A stretch of DNA of 64,000 nt from Castor canadensis (GCF_047511655.1 NC_133391.1:111575384-111639383); one strand, 5' to 3'. Positions 33,157 through 45,124 are shown, numbered from the stretch's first letter. The notes: generated from the sequence alone by a model not told the origin. A program made the numbers and translations.

Positions 33157-33755
33157 ATTTTTTAAGTTTAAGTGATATTTATTAAGAAATAACATTGGTC
33201 TAGAGTTTCTTCTATTGACATAGGGGAAAGGCAGTGTGGCCTTTTGGGATGAGGACCTGTTCCTGGTGGTTCCCATACCCAAGCAGCTTTGCTGGGCCCT
33301 GATAGATGCTCCAGGGCCAACTGGGAGAAGGACTTGGCATGTCCATGTTGAAGCTCATACTACCCTGTCTCAGGCTGGAGAGAAGTTACAGCTTCCTAAC
33401 AGCTTTCAGAACAATTCAAAGAGCTGCCTTTCCTATCTGAGTTTCTGAAGATCTCTGTCCTGGTCCAGAGCTGGTGTCATCTCAAAGAAGCTGCAGAAGT
33501 AGTTTCCCCATAGCCACAGACCAAACCTATAGGGCTTCAGAGTACAGATTCTACCAGGCCTTCTGGAAATCTTCCAGACTGACCTCACATATGAAAGGAC
33601 AGCTGCACAACAGATGGTGTTACCAAAGTTGTCTGAAGCAGACATGTCTACGACCAGGCCCTACTGCCATGGCTGGAGTGAGGTGCTTGGCCATGGACAC
33701 AGCCTCTTTGAAGGACAGCCTATCATCAGCCTATGTGAAAGCTATGAGTGAGTGA
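33157..33755 (-). pseudogene. Probable processed pseudogene, parent not identified
   Basis: A GC-richer, exon-like, intronless block sits in AT-rich intron. On the minus strand it ends with AATAAA (33183-33178), followed 8-20 nt later by an imperfect oligo-A run (about 33169-33157), the layout of a retrotransposed mRNA 3' end. A minus frame gives SFKEAVSMAKHLTPAMAVGP and, after stops, CEVSLEDFQKAW; stops at several points show it is dead. I do not recognise the parent gene, and the 5' limit is uncertain. The alternative is an old LTR or unique sequence. Confidence 0.4.
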
Positions 33756-34214
33756 CTCGTATACGTGGTGTGCATCTAAAGATGTTTTATTAAAATTTGA
33801 AATAATATTTTTAACATTTAATTATCATCCCTATTCCATAATTATCCATAAGCCTGCATCCTCTCAAAGTCAAGAATATCACTTAAGTCAGCTATACAGA
33901 AGGCCTAGATGTGTTGTTAAAGAGATTTAGGGATGCCAGCTTCAGAGGAAAAAAGAAACAGGAAAGGAAAAGCAAAAAGAAGGCAGAGGAATGCTTACTG
34001 ACCCTGATGTACCATTGCTGTGTGTGACAGGATAATATGCTCTTCACAGTCAGTGCCCAATGACCGAGGCACTGCTGCCTTAGGGGGAGGCAAAATGTAG
34101 CCACCACAAAGGGGTCAGTGTCCAGATTTGGGGTTCTACTATAGACATTTAAAGCCCATTTTAAAAAATAATATTTGGCTACCCACTCATTAAAAAAAAA
34201 CAAAAACTTCTCAA

Positions 34215-35922
34215 AACACTAGAAAAAGAGGACAATTTTCTCAACCTTATAAAAAAAACTTACAAGAAAACCCTACTACCAGCTTTTATGGTGAAAGATG
34301 AAATGCTTTCTCCCCAAGATTGAGAACATGGTAAGAACATCCTTTCTTGCCACTCTTATTCAACACAGTGTTAGTAGTTCTAGCCACAGCAATAAGGCAA
34401 GAAAAGGAAATAAAAGACATCTAAATTGTAAGGAAAGCAATGACTGTTCCTATTTATAAATGTTTATATAGAAAATGCTAAGAAACTTGCAAAAAAGCTC
34501 CTAGAACTAATAAGAGAAGTCAGCAAGGTTATAGATACAAGATCAATATTGAAAAATCAATCACATTTATATATGCTAATAATGAACATGTGGAAACTAA
34601 ATTAAACCATGATAACTTTTCTCCAAAGAAAATTACATACTGAGGCAAAAACATAACAAAGCATATATAGGAGTTTTATGCTGAAAATTGCAAAATGCTG
34701 ATGGCAAAGCATCAAAGAAAACAAATAAATGGAGGAACATACTGTGTTTATGGACAAGAAGACTCAATATAGTAAGCATATCCAATGGTTTAATGAAGTG
34801 GTAATTAAAATCTTGGTTAGTTTTTGTTTTTTTTAAGATATAGACAGGTTCATTCTAAAGTTTGTATGAAAACTCACAGCACCTAATGAAGATAAAACAA
34901 TTTTGAAGAAGAAGAAAAAGTGGAGGGAATATATAAACAATTCTCAAAACTGAGCAGTAAAAGTCCCAGATGATCTCAATTAACAATGAGTCAAAGACAT
35001 GAGCAGGCACATCACTGAAGAAGATATACAGATGCAAATTAAGCCCATGAAAAGATGTTTAGCTCCATTAGCCCTCAGTGAGCTATTAGAGCAGTGAAGC
35101 TAAAAAGTGATGATACCAAATGCTGACAATAACGTAGAGAACCTGGATCACTCACATGTTTCTGGTAGGAATGTAATTATGGGATGGCCATTCTGGAAAA
35201 GAGTTTGACAGTTCTTAGAAAGATAAAACAGTGGCATATGACCCAGCAATAGCACTGTTCGACACTTATCCCAGAGAAATGAAGACTGATGTTCACAAAA
35301 AACCTTTTCATGAATGTTCATAGCAGCTTAATTAAAAATAGCCCCCAACTAGAAACCAAATGTCTTTTAAGGAGTGAATGGTGAAGCAAAGTATGGTATC
35401 TTCTTCCCATGGAATATTACTCAGAAATAAAAAGGAATTAACACATATGCCAACCTGAATGGAGCTCAAGAGAATTATGCTGAACTTTTATTTTTTAATG
35501 GCAATTTTAAAAATGTCACATACTATATGTACCACTCTTGAAATGATAAAATTTAGAGGTGGAGAACAGATTTGTTATTGCTAGGAGTTAGAGAAGGGAG
35601 GAGGGAAGAAGGTGGCTGGGATATAAAAGTATGGCAGGACAGAAATGTCTTATATCTTGACTGTGGTGATGGTTACACTAATGTTCCTATGTAATAAAAC
35701 TGCATAGAACTCAACACACATGCACACACACAAACTTGAAAAGCTGATGAAATATGAATAAGACTGGTGGATTATAGCAATTGTAGTATTACCTATACTT
35801 ATGCAAGATGTTGCTGCTGGAGTAAAGTGAGTGTAATGTGTAGGAATGTCTATTATTTCTTACAACTGCTTGTGAATCGATACTCATCTCAAAATAAAAG
35901 GTTTTATTTAAAAAACAATAGT
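34215..35922 (+). mobile_element. Ancient LINE-1 (L1M-type), ORF2 3' end and 3' UTR, dead
   Basis: ORF2-derived stretches are still legible: AAACCCTACTACCAGC, TTCAACACAGTGTTAGTAGT, GCCACAGCAATAAGGCAAGA and TACAAGATCAATATTGAAAA. The 3' UTR then shows ATGACCCAGCAATAGCACTG, CATGAATGTTCATAGCAGC and CATGGAATATTACTCAGAAA, ending in CTCAAAATAAAAGG and an A-rich tail. Stops and frameshifts are frequent. Confidence 0.88.
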
Positions 35923-37079
35923 GTTTGTAAAAACTGCACATTTGCAAGGCCCAGGATTTGGTGACAATTAGAGGACTTGTGAATTCTAACAGGCCACACT
36001 TGGGTTCTGAGAGCACTGCATTTTCTCTAAGGAATTAGGGGGAGTGGGTTGAAACCTCTAATGGAGACATGCCTCCTGGGGGGGGCATGGAGAAGTTAAA
36101 GCATCTCCCACACTAGAGGGAAAGGCATGCAGAGAGAAATGAGAAGAGATGATTAAGAAGTAATGAGTGTCCCTGAGAGGGGCTTAAAACCTCAGAGTGG
36201 ATAATAAAACCAGGTAGTCCTGAGGAAATGTCTGCAGAATACATTTATGTTCTTCTGGTCTGGATACCTTGAGATGGGTCCCTCTTCAACTTTAATAGGC
36301 ATGTCAGAGCACCCACAGAACCAATGGGAATAGAAGAGAGGCCAGGTTAGGCCAGCTTCTTAGGAACAATCACCAAGCAGCACTCCTGGCCAGGGTGGGA
36401 AAATCACCAGCATACACCAGGTCCAGGCAATTCAGACTGGCCTACACAAATCAGCAAAAGGCTGCAGTACAGGCCAGTGTCAGACTGCCTTCCAGAAGCC
36501 CAGAGAAACCCTCTCCAACACCCACCCAAAGACAAGGCTAGAAATGATAAGGGAAGAATTGTGACTTGGATTGAATCTTATCTGAATGAAAAGAACAGGC
36601 AGAGGACAAACTGAATCCAATGAAAGAAAATTAAGAAAGCTGTATTTCTGTACATCTGAGTCTTCATGCTAAAACTTTTAATTGGCTACATGAACAACAA
36701 AGAAAAAGGTCAACACAGAAGTCTTCTGGCCTTAACACATTTGCAATCTTACTTCAGGGGAGGAAGAATGGACCTATCAGTCATCACTGGGCCCACTTAG
36801 AATCAATGTGCTTTCCAAAATAATTCAGGAAAAAACTCTTGACTGACAGCCACACTGTTTGAGGTTGTCCCCCCAAATATTTTAACAAGTGTTTTGGAAA
36901 TGTACATGAGTGGAATTAATTAAGTGGTAAGAGCACAGTAATTACCCATGTTGGTGCCTTCCTTTGGCAACTGTGCTGCTCATTTCAGCTAATGATTTCC
37001 TAATTAGAATATTTATCTTGGCTCTCATCTCCTAGCCTCTCCTCCCCTTAGCAGCAGGGTGTGTCGCTGGGATGCTCAC

Positions 37080-37277
37080 CTGCTTGGACACCTTGGCCCA
37101 CGTTTTCTTCAGCCTGTAGATGGCACTTCTGTTTAAGGCCGAGGTGATCTCTAGCACACCGTTGTAGTTATGCAGACATCGGCAAATGTCTGCCACTGCC
37201 ACCCACTTCTCAATGGCGTTGGCACGGGAGCTGACATCCGCGTAATTCATTATCTGGGAGGCCACCAGGTTACTCAT
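37080..37277 (-). CDS. RASGRF2: RASGRF2 exon: core of the CDC25/RasGEF domain
   Basis: This exon is 198 nt, 66 codons, phase 0, from [20 protein letters not shown] to [10 protein letters not shown]. It includes [20 protein letters not shown] and [20 protein letters not shown], the conserved blocks that form the Ras-contacting bowl of the GEF. The acceptor is GTCTCAG ending at 37278; the donor is GTGAGC. Identical, as far as I remember, to the human sequence, which indicates strong constraint. Confidence 0.98.
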
Positions 37278-38651
37278 CTGAGACAATGAAAAAGACTGAG
37301 AAGGTGGCCTAAGAGCCAAGGCAGTACATTCACGCAAAATACCTGAATTGTCTGTAGACATATCAGAAAAGTGAGGTGTTTTAGGTAGTATAGAGATCAT
37401 AGTCCATATTTAGATGCCAACTTGGGAAAAAAAGAGACTGAAGTCTGTAATAATAACAAGAAATTACTAAACACTTAGAGGAAAGAGAGGGATTCTTTGG
37501 AATCCAGTTTATTGGGGGGAAAGATGATTTTGTTAATCAATAATTTTGATGCAGGAGCTACTGCCAATAAAGAAAATGGAACAGAACATCCTAACTCTGC
37601 AGGAAAGGCAACATTTGCAGATCATGGTGTCACTCCTTGGGGAAACAGACTCCTAACACTGTGTAGATACTCTAGGAAGCCCTGGTTATCATAGAGAAAG
37701 AAAAAACATTCCTCTTCTCCCTCTTCCACGAAACCAAATTCTAAACTGGTCAATTTTCAAGCCAGAAACAGAGCTGCAAAGGATGAGAGACCATTTTCTC
37801 CTGTTTCTAACTTTTCAACAGCCATTGGAAAGATCTATATCCTCACAGCTAAGTACTGAAATCTACTAGTTAAAGCCAGATGAAGGAGCTCAACTCTCAC
37901 AATATGGAAAGGAAAAAGGGTGGAATAGTATTATTAATAAAGGGAGCCCAAAGCATGTGACCCCGTATTCACATACTAAAGCTGATGGGAATTTCCACTC
38001 CTTGATGATTCTGATGATTCATAAGCTCTCACACTGCCTCAGAGTTATCACTGTGGGCTTTCATTAAAGCACCATCTCCCGGGCTGTTCACTAGCACCTG
38101 TTCATACTTAAAGAGCGGGGTGAACTGTAACAGTCAGGTTCACTGATTTCTTTGTCTTTCTGTTCTCAGCACCTAAGACAATGTTCTATCCCATTTCCTC
38201 AATAATTATTGACAACAGCTTCTTCACCAAAGTTACTGATGAACAAAATCACCTTCTCCCCCAACCACCTGAATTTCAAATCTCTCCTTTCTTGATGATT
38301 GGGTCCATCTGTACCTGGCTGAGAGTACAGGGCAGTGGCCATCCAGGTGGAGGAGTCAGACAGGTATGGAGCCTGAGATTGGAGCTCTGATCCAAGTGCT
38401 CATTATATCCTGAGTGCAGGTCCAGCCCATGTAATAGAGATTTATTTTCCACACCAGGGCTCTGCTGCTCAGAGAGTGGCCCCAATGGGTCCTGCACTGT
38501 GTCCTTCAGTAGCCATGATGTGATAGTACTTACTCTCAAGTGTGCACTTTGAGGACACCCTGGGAAGAGCGCTGTCTGGAGAATCTACACTACTGTCTTT
38601 GTATTTTGACTTTGAGTCATGGGATCCCTTTTTTGTTATTTGGTTGGTTGG

Positions 38652-38735
38652 TTTCTTTGCAGTATGGTGTTTGAATTCGGCCCCACACTTGGTAGGCAGC
38701 ACACTACCACCTGAACTACACCTCCAAGCCCAGAA
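38652..38735 (-). repeat. ID-type SINE
   Basis: GCAGTATGGTGTTTGAATTC, CTTGGTAGGCAGCACACTAC and CCTGAACTACACCTCCAAGC are an inverted ID unit. Confidence 0.7.
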
Positions 38736-39239
38736 CCTTTGTGCTTCAAATGCCATCATTATTCCTTGTACTGTAGTTCACTGGTCCCGGAAAAGGAGAC
38801 TTCCCTGTGCCTGGATAGGCTTGAAAACATTTCCATAGCTTCACTTACTCTCCTGCAAGAACTAGAACTATTAGAACAGAACCAACCAATAATTGGCGGG
38901 TAAAAGCAACTTCTAGTCTTACTGCTGGAGAAAGCAGAGCTGGGAGGATTGGCAGCTGGTCACCACTGCACAGAGACACAGTAACAATGTGACTGTGCTC
39001 TAAGAGGTCCCTTCCAATGCTGGAATGCAATTTGGGCAGAATATGGAGTCATAAGTTGTACCACTCCAGGTTCCTTGCCACCACCATCTCCAAGGACCAG
39101 TGACACAGGCACATCTCATTCTGTTAGTCAATTAATGACAATGGAATAATAATGTTTATAACCAAAATATTAACAGCAATCTATACATTATTGAGCACTT
39201 AGTAGACTTGGGGAACATCAAAATGAGGTGACTGCTTGA

Positions 39240-39480
39240 GGGTGAACCAGAATGATGGAGACTATGAAAGAAGACGAAGGTGGGGGGTAAATATAATCAA
39301 AGTACTTCATGCACATATATGAAAATAGAATAATGAAACCTGTTAAAATTGTTTAAAGGGGTGAGGGGAGATAAGAAAGAGCAATATAGGGCATGTACTT
39401 GATCAAAGTACACTATATGCATATATGGAAATATCACAATAGAACTCCTTTGTACAGTTAATATACATTAATTTAAAAAT
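39240..39480 (+). mobile_element. LINE-1 3' UTR tail, internally duplicated
   Basis: Two related units lie in tandem. The first (about 39275-39355) has TAAATATAATCAAAGTACTT...CATATATGAAAATAGAATAATG. The second (about 39360-39475) has ACTTGATCAAAGTACACTAT...CATATATGGAAATATCACAATA. Both resemble the 3' end of rodent L1, with a G-rich segment just before each. Confidence 0.55.
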
Positions 39481-39598
39481 GGGGCAAATGGAATCTTTAT
39501 GTAAGGAAATTAGTCAAAATTATCATATAACCATGAGCTGTTAGATTTAAACTCATCTTTAATATACCATCAATTATGTTAAAAAGTGGGTGGCAGAC

Positions 39599-39712
39599 TT
39601 TATTTATTTACTTGTTTGCTTATTTATTTACTGTGGTGCTGGGGATCAAACCCAGCGCCATGTGAAGATGGGATAAGCATGCCACCACAGAGCCACACAC
39701 CCAGCTCCAGAG
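39599..39712 (-). repeat. ID-type SINE with T/A-rich tail
   Basis: After a (TTTA)n tail, GGTGCTGGGGATCAAACCCA, AAGCATGCCACCACAGAGC and CACACACCCAGCTCC form an inverted ID unit. Confidence 0.8.
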
Positions 39713-39798
39713 TTGCTTTATTTTAGGGGAAAAAGTTTGAAGGCCCAAAACTCATGTTCCTGTAATATGCTCAAGGTTTTATGTTCATGGTTACTCAC

Positions 39799-39883
39799 AT
39801 CGTTAAAGTGTTGGCTGGTTTTCATAACATAAGGTGTTCTTTCATTTTTATCCAGCTTCATCCACCCCTGCCCAAGAAACTCT
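39799..39883 (-). CDS. RASGRF2: RASGRF2 exon: start of the CDC25 domain
   Basis: This exon is 85 nt: one base completes a split Glu (GA|A), then 28 codons from [18 protein letters not shown] to SQHFND. It carries the structurally conserved 'EFLGQGW' element of RasGEFs. The acceptor is CTTTCAG ending at 39884, with an unusual 17-bp tandem duplication starting 15 nt further upstream. The donor is GTGAGT. Confidence 0.97.
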
Positions 39884-39898
39884 CTGAAAGTTCAAATC

Positions 39899-39932
39899 AA
39901 AACACAAAGCCAATTAAAACACAAAGCCAATT
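39899..39932. repeat. Perfect 17-bp tandem duplication beside a splice acceptor
   Basis: AAAACACAAAGCCAATT occurs twice head to tail (39899-39915, 39916-39932). On the RASGRF2 strand this doubles the branch-point/polypyrimidine region of the exon at 39883. Confidence 0.97.
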
Positions 39933-41394
39933 AAAATGTCATGAAATGGTGACTGTGATACTGCATGGCTATCATGCACATTAAATGCACTGAATTAACT
40001 CACCAGGAACACTACCTGACGCTTGCTTTTACTGACCAACTCTAGGGGAGGTCAGCTCAACTCAAGCACCCAACCACCCAATGTCAAGAAAGACTTTCAG
40101 CTCTAGCTTTTTTTCATAAATGTTTGAAACTTTGTCCCTTACAGCCTTCTCTGAAGTTGAAAAACACCCACCAACATAAGAGAAATAAAGAAGTAAATAT
40201 TAACTCAGAAACCAAGGCTATTTTCCCTGCATTAACCTTTTAAAATGTTAAGTCTTAACTGAAGGACCAAAAAAGTCTATCACTACCAAAAATATTAATC
40301 AGGAACAGAATTTTCCCCCTTTCCTTTGCTCTGATTTTCTCTAAGACACAAGTCCCAAGGGCAAGGATCTCAGCCTCGTGGGAGATCCATCTTCTGAAGA
40401 GCAGCTCTGCTCATTCATATCCTTCCTAAGCTGGCCATCAGACCAAGGTAGGCAAGAAACAATCAAGATGGGGCACATGGGAATTATCTTGTATGGGCAT
40501 TAAAAAAATCTTGAAATTACTCTGACACACTCTTCGTAAAGAAATGTTGACTGGGTCCTTGTGCAAGGTTTTTGTCCTTTGTTGTTGTTGGTACTGCTCC
40601 TCTCCTACAGTGCCAAACACAGATGTCAAGTCCACAGATGGAAATAATTTTGGTAGATGTTTACACAGGCACGGAGGGAACAGGGGAGAAGAGTGGGAGT
40701 CCAAGGAAGAGACCACACCAAGGGCCACCAAAGTTCTCACTTTGTCCTTTCTTCTCTTGCAAAGAACTTATGACCCTCACCCCCATCCTCAATGCACTGG
40801 AGGAGGTGAGGGGGCACTGGCAGAAGTGACACTGAGGCTCCTAATCCAAGTATTCAAATTGTCACTACGTTCATTTGAATGACCAAAGAGCCACATTTCT
40901 ACCTAAGTTTTTTTCATGTTCATGGATAGGTCTATGAAAGCTGGAAAAGGCATAAAGGAAAAGTGTGCAGAACTGTGCTAGGGTCCTCTCTCTTATGCTT
41001 CTCTGACATACCTGCAGGTCACAGCCTTTAACCAGTCTACCCTGTCCTCACTGAATATCCATCAGCTACCATGTCCTCTTCTCTACTTACAACCTGGATC
41101 ACGTTCCGATCTCTTGCATGGTCCTCCCATTACCTTCAATGTGGTTATTAGTTCACAGAGGACATGCACCTATGGTTGCCATTTGTCTAAACAAAGGCCT
41201 GACTATGAAGTATTGAGTATGACAGTGGGAGGCTTAAAGAGCCTCCCCTATACTACCCAGAAAGAAAACAAAAGGCTGGGTGACCAGTCCACAGCCACAA
41301 AGCTCAGGGATACCTGTTGACTTAGAAGTGGGTAAGACCTATAGCAGAATTCAGAGCACTTACCCTAGATCACTAAGCATAGTCTTGGATCACC

Positions 41395-41545
41395 CAGAAT
41401 TATCTCGGGTTTTCATTCAAAAGACAGTTTCTTGGGGCCTCAAGCAAACACACTAGAAGCAGAATTTCTGAGGGGATATCTAGAAGTATGCATTTTTTAA
41501 AAACTTCCCAAATGGCTTTAGACTCAAAGTTTGAGAACCACTCTT
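41395..41545 (+). repeat. MER5-like DNA transposon remnant
   Basis: AGAATTTCTGAGGGGATATC, TTTTTTAAAAACTTCCCAAA and TTTGAGAACCACTCT resemble the right half of MER5-type hAT elements, whose terminal repeat ends 'ttgagaaccactg'. Confidence 0.5.
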
Positions 41546-41743
41546 GTAGCCATACTGAGGTTTCTTTAATTCAAGGATAGAAGAGTTTGGAGAAATTCAA
41601 TTCTATGGTAACCCTTAGTACATAGTGAAACACAAAGTGACCATCTTGAGAGTCTCCAAACACAAAGTGGAATGAAGAGACATTCAAGCGAGGCCAAACC
41701 ATCTCGAGACTAAGACTCACACCTCTCAGTGCGTGCACACGTG

Positions 41744-41764
41744 TACACACACACACACACACAC
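41744..41764. repeat. (CA)n microsatellite
   Basis: About ten CA units after GTGTA. Confidence 0.9.
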
Positions 41765-41843
41765 CTGCCTTAGGAATATTGGCAGCTTCTAGGCCAGCTA
41801 CTATAGATGAGCCCTGCTGCTGGGGTAGAGGGGTGTCACTCAC

Positions 41844-41947
41844 TCATAGGGAATGCTCCTGAAAACGATGTGGTCCAGGAGGGTGATCTGCTCAGCCAGC
41901 TCCATGGCCGACAAGGTCTCAAAGCACTCGGCCTTTAAACAGTCAGT
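41844..41947 (-). CDS. RASGRF2: RASGRF2 exon: N-terminal part of the CDC25 domain
   Basis: This exon is 104 nt: 34 codons, [20 protein letters not shown] to RSIPY, plus GA of a split Glu. It contains the RasGEF opening block '[18 protein letters not shown]'. The acceptor is CTTACAG ending at 41948; the donor is GTGAGTG. Because of the split codon the true exon end is two bases after the Tyr codon, and the next exon restores the frame as ...PYEEFLGQGW. Confidence 0.97.
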
Positions 41948-42270
41948 CTGTAAGAGATGAGGGACGAGGTGAAACACAGCAAGGAGCAGGGCAGCCACCA
42001 TCTCACTGTAGAACTTTCTGTGGAAGTATGAAGTCAATCACTAGATTCTATCTATGTAAGAAAATGTAGAAAGTTAAAAAATGTCAAAGCCACCATTAAT
42101 ATCACCAATTTAATTTTACTCAACCCATGCTGAATGTGGTTCATCTCACAGAGCTTCACAGATAGACATACAATTAGTCACTGCATAATCAGTTACAGGC
42201 ATCTTGCTTACCTTTGAGTGTGTCTACAACTGTGCCTATAACTGTTGGACAAAACTGTGGCTGAACTTAC
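41948..42270 (-). other. RASGRF2: RASGRF2 intron, 323 bp
   Basis: Shortest intron of the gene in this window, with a consensus GTAAGT donor. Unique sequence, nothing else seen. Confidence 0.9.
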
Positions 42271-42331
42271 CATTTGAATTATGTCTTCTAATTTTAAGTG
42301 GATGTCATCTTGATCCTCTTGTGAAAGGGCC
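42271..42331 (-). CDS. RASGRF2: RASGRF2 exon linking REM and CDC25 regions
   Basis: This exon is 61 nt: one base completes a split Arg (AG|G), then 20 codons, ALSQEDQDDIHLKLEDIIQM. It belongs to the acidic, helical linker between the end of the REM-like segment and the catalytic domain. The acceptor is TTTTTAG ending at 42332; the donor GTAAGT is perfect. Too short to be seen as an open frame by itself; identified by family match and phase. Confidence 0.95.
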
Positions 42332-43164
42332 CTAAAAAATAAAAATATTCTCAATGAAGAAAATAGACATACTAGGTATGAAACTACAATATTCAGTTTG
42401 GCTTTCCCTGAACTGGTTCAGGTCTGAGAGGCTGGGTGGTACAACAGGCTACTGGGTTGGAGACAAAGATATGGAAACAGAAAAATGACACGTGAAATGT
42501 ACAAGAGAATCAGCAGGAGCACTGATTCAGAGCAAGGAGCCAGTTTGTCACACAACAAGACAATGTTGTAAGTAAAAATAACTACTATCTCAGTGAGTCT
42601 GAACAGTTGGGGTGCGGCTCCCCAGATGACCAAAAACATGGATTCAGGCATTCTCTAGTAACATCATGAGCTATAATAGGCCTAGTGCCCCATTCTTGTT
42701 CCTCCAACCCCTAACCAGCTTTCCCTGCTGATGCTGGGGTAGGAGATGCAGAAACACCCTCTTTGCCATTCATGTAGACCAGGAGCATAGGAGTTCCCTT
42801 GGGACAGAAGCAAGTAGAAAGTTCTTCCTCTTTCTTTCCAGGTGTATATCCCATACTGGCATTATTCATCTCTCAAAAGTATCTTTTTTGATAAGTAAAG
42901 AATGGATAAATAAATAATACATAAATTAATTAATACCCAAAATACCAGCTTCTAAGTGGGAGGATATTTTATGTCCAACAAGAAATTCTTAGTCTAAGAG
43001 AATTATACTGAGTGGGCATCCAATTATATAACACGCTATCTGGCTGAGCATTTTAAGTTTTCCAAAATGAAGTTACAAGCACATATTTAAAGCATTACAA
43101 TATTTAAACAATCTATGGAGCCTGTGTGCTGGAGGAAACCAGGGTAATTTTTTTTGGGGGGGGT

Positions 43165-43560
43165 GTTGCCAAAACCACAGAAATTTGCTACTTTACAGTT
43201 CTGGAGATCAGAAGTCTAAGATGGGTCACCAAGCTGCATTCCTCCTGAAGGCCATAGAGAAGAATCCAGCTTCCAGAGACTGCCTGTGTTCCTTGGCTTA
43301 TGGCTTCTTTGGAGGAAGCCAGTTTTTTTATTATTATTATTCATATGTGCATACAATGCTTGGGTCATTTCTCCTCCCTCCGCCCACTCCCTTCCTTACC
43401 ACCCACCCCGCCCCCTCCCTCTACCCCCCAGTTTTAAAAGACGTAATGATGTGGTGTTCTGTTGTGTTCACAGTTGGTGGAAACAAGGACCATGATCCTC
43501 AAAAATACCAAGCCAACAGAGACAGTTTACTATATGCCCACCTCATGTCAAGCACACCCA
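43165..43560 (-). mobile_element. MLT1-like MaLR LTR remnant, split by an L1 stub
   Basis: On plus it reads TTTACAGTTCTGGAGATCAG, AGTCTAAGATGGGTCACCAA and GACTGCCTGTGTTCCTTGGC. This is the reverse complement of the 3' part of MLT1-type LTRs. The L1 stub at 43327-43429 interrupts it. The rightmost portion is poorly defined. Confidence 0.55.
43319..43435 (-). mobile_element. LINE-1 3' stub with G-rich tract and short target-site duplication
   Basis: The same module as at 4288-4428: on plus TTATTATTCATATGTGCATA, CAATGCTTGGGTCATTTCTC, then C-rich blocks to 43429. It is flanked by the 8-nt duplication CCAGTTTT (43319-43326 and 43428-43435). The insert is only about 105 bp. Confidence 0.7.
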
Positions 43561-45124
43561 AGCACTTGACTAATTTACCCTGGGTGCAGGTCCAAATGAG
43601 CTCTCCCTGTTATCTAATGCCCCTTATGGCTATGGAGGTCCTTCTTCAAGGTCCCTCATAGAGCACATAGCCGATAAACGCCAGCTCCTTCCCTCTATCT
43701 TCTTTCCCTCTTTCTAAAGCTCTCACACAGGATCCTTCTAGATTATACTTGTGGTAGTCCTCTTGTTAGCAATGAGTCAGATCACTTATGAACAAAAAAT
43801 AGAGTCATCTTATGGTAAAGGGTAGATTAAGGAAAATTAGTGAAAGATGATTCTTTCTCCAAAGACTGTTCAGTCACATTTAAAGGTTATACACAGTAGA
43901 CAGAGAAATGTGACTCTTTCCCAATGTGCTCATCATTCTTTCCACTATGACACAGGTTCCTGAAGGGAGGTCTGTGGCCCCAGAACTATAAGTGACAACG
44001 GGAGAGACATTTTCATGAAACTGGGCAGTATCTTTCTCTTGGAAAGAAATGGTAAAAAAAAAAAACCAAAAACCAAAAACCAAAGTTACATAACTCTCCT
44101 ATCAAATGTTCCTCTTCTCAATAATCTGACCCTAATATTCCATGATGCACTCTGGTTTCATTGTTATTGGACATTTCACATGTTACATTGACATTTAACA
44201 TTTGAAGTTTGGGGATGATCATTTTATGATCTGAGTCCATCACAGTTGACCTTCCAGAAAGTTAATCACCATTTCTTTTCATCTTGTGGCGTGTTAAGTG
44301 TCTGCTAAAATCTCTACACTGGGTAGATTTTGAAGACTATAAAAAAATTTGGACAATTTTGGATCGGTGGTATTTTAGAAATGCAAAAGTCTTGAACAGA
44401 GGTTTTTATTCACAAACAGGGTAACTGATTCATATAGTAATCGTGTGTATTCATCATTAAATAATCCCTGAGAGGCAGTCAGGGGGCTCATCAGAGAGAG
44501 CCTTTGCTTTAATGTGGTAATGAAATATACATTTAAATATATGTTTTATGTTAATATCTCACTGTTACATGACTGGAATGCATACAAATCTCTAATATCT
44601 GGGCTCCATTGAACTAGAATATGCTATGTTTTGTTTCTCAGAGGCATAACCTGCATTTGTTGTGGTGTGTGCAGAATTGTTCCCCTTCAGATATGGAGCT
44701 CACTGACCTCTGGTCCAGTCCCCATATAGGAAAAATTTTCCTCACATCTGACTACCAATAGGTTTTGATAAACATACCAGGATTCTGGTGTATTTATCCA
44801 CATTGGTCAGCAGAATAATCAGCTTAATAATTGTGAATTTAATATGAAACACTAAATAGGCTTAGAAGGATATGGAATTGCCTAAGTTTTATGAATGGAA
44901 AATTCCTCCTTTAACTATAGAAATTATTAGTCTAAAAACAGAGCCAAGAGCACTGTCCTCTGCCCTGATACTGGTCTGTACTCTCTTTGTATAGACAAGG
45001 TGATGAAGCTTAAGGAGATTCAGTCCAATGAAGATCCAGCCAGGTGTCAATTGGGCCGTATCGCCTTGATGGCAGAAGCTATTTCATCTAAGAGCTCTCA
45101 GTGCTTCTAAAATAACAGTAACAA

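Larger units (their letters stand above)
32657..37079 (-). other. RASGRF2: RASGRF2 intron, about 4.4 kb
   Basis: Holds an ID SINE (32961-33031), a probable retrocopy (33157-33755) and an old LINE-1 (34215-35922). 35950-37079 appears unique. Confidence 0.85.
37278..39798 (-). other. RASGRF2: RASGRF2 intron, about 2.5 kb
   Basis: Contains two ID-type SINEs (38652-38735, 39599-39712) and a LINE-1 tail (39240-39480); the rest appears unique. Confidence 0.85.
39884..41843 (-). other. RASGRF2: RASGRF2 intron, about 2.0 kb
   Basis: Mostly unique. It includes a DNA-element remnant (41395-41545), a CA microsatellite (41744-41764) and the acceptor-proximal duplication at 39899-39932. Confidence 0.85.

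Noticed and set aside
43185..43661. 158-codon open frame on plus
   Set aside because: It runs through an LTR remnant and an L1 stub in antisense orientation, so it is a chance frame across repeats.
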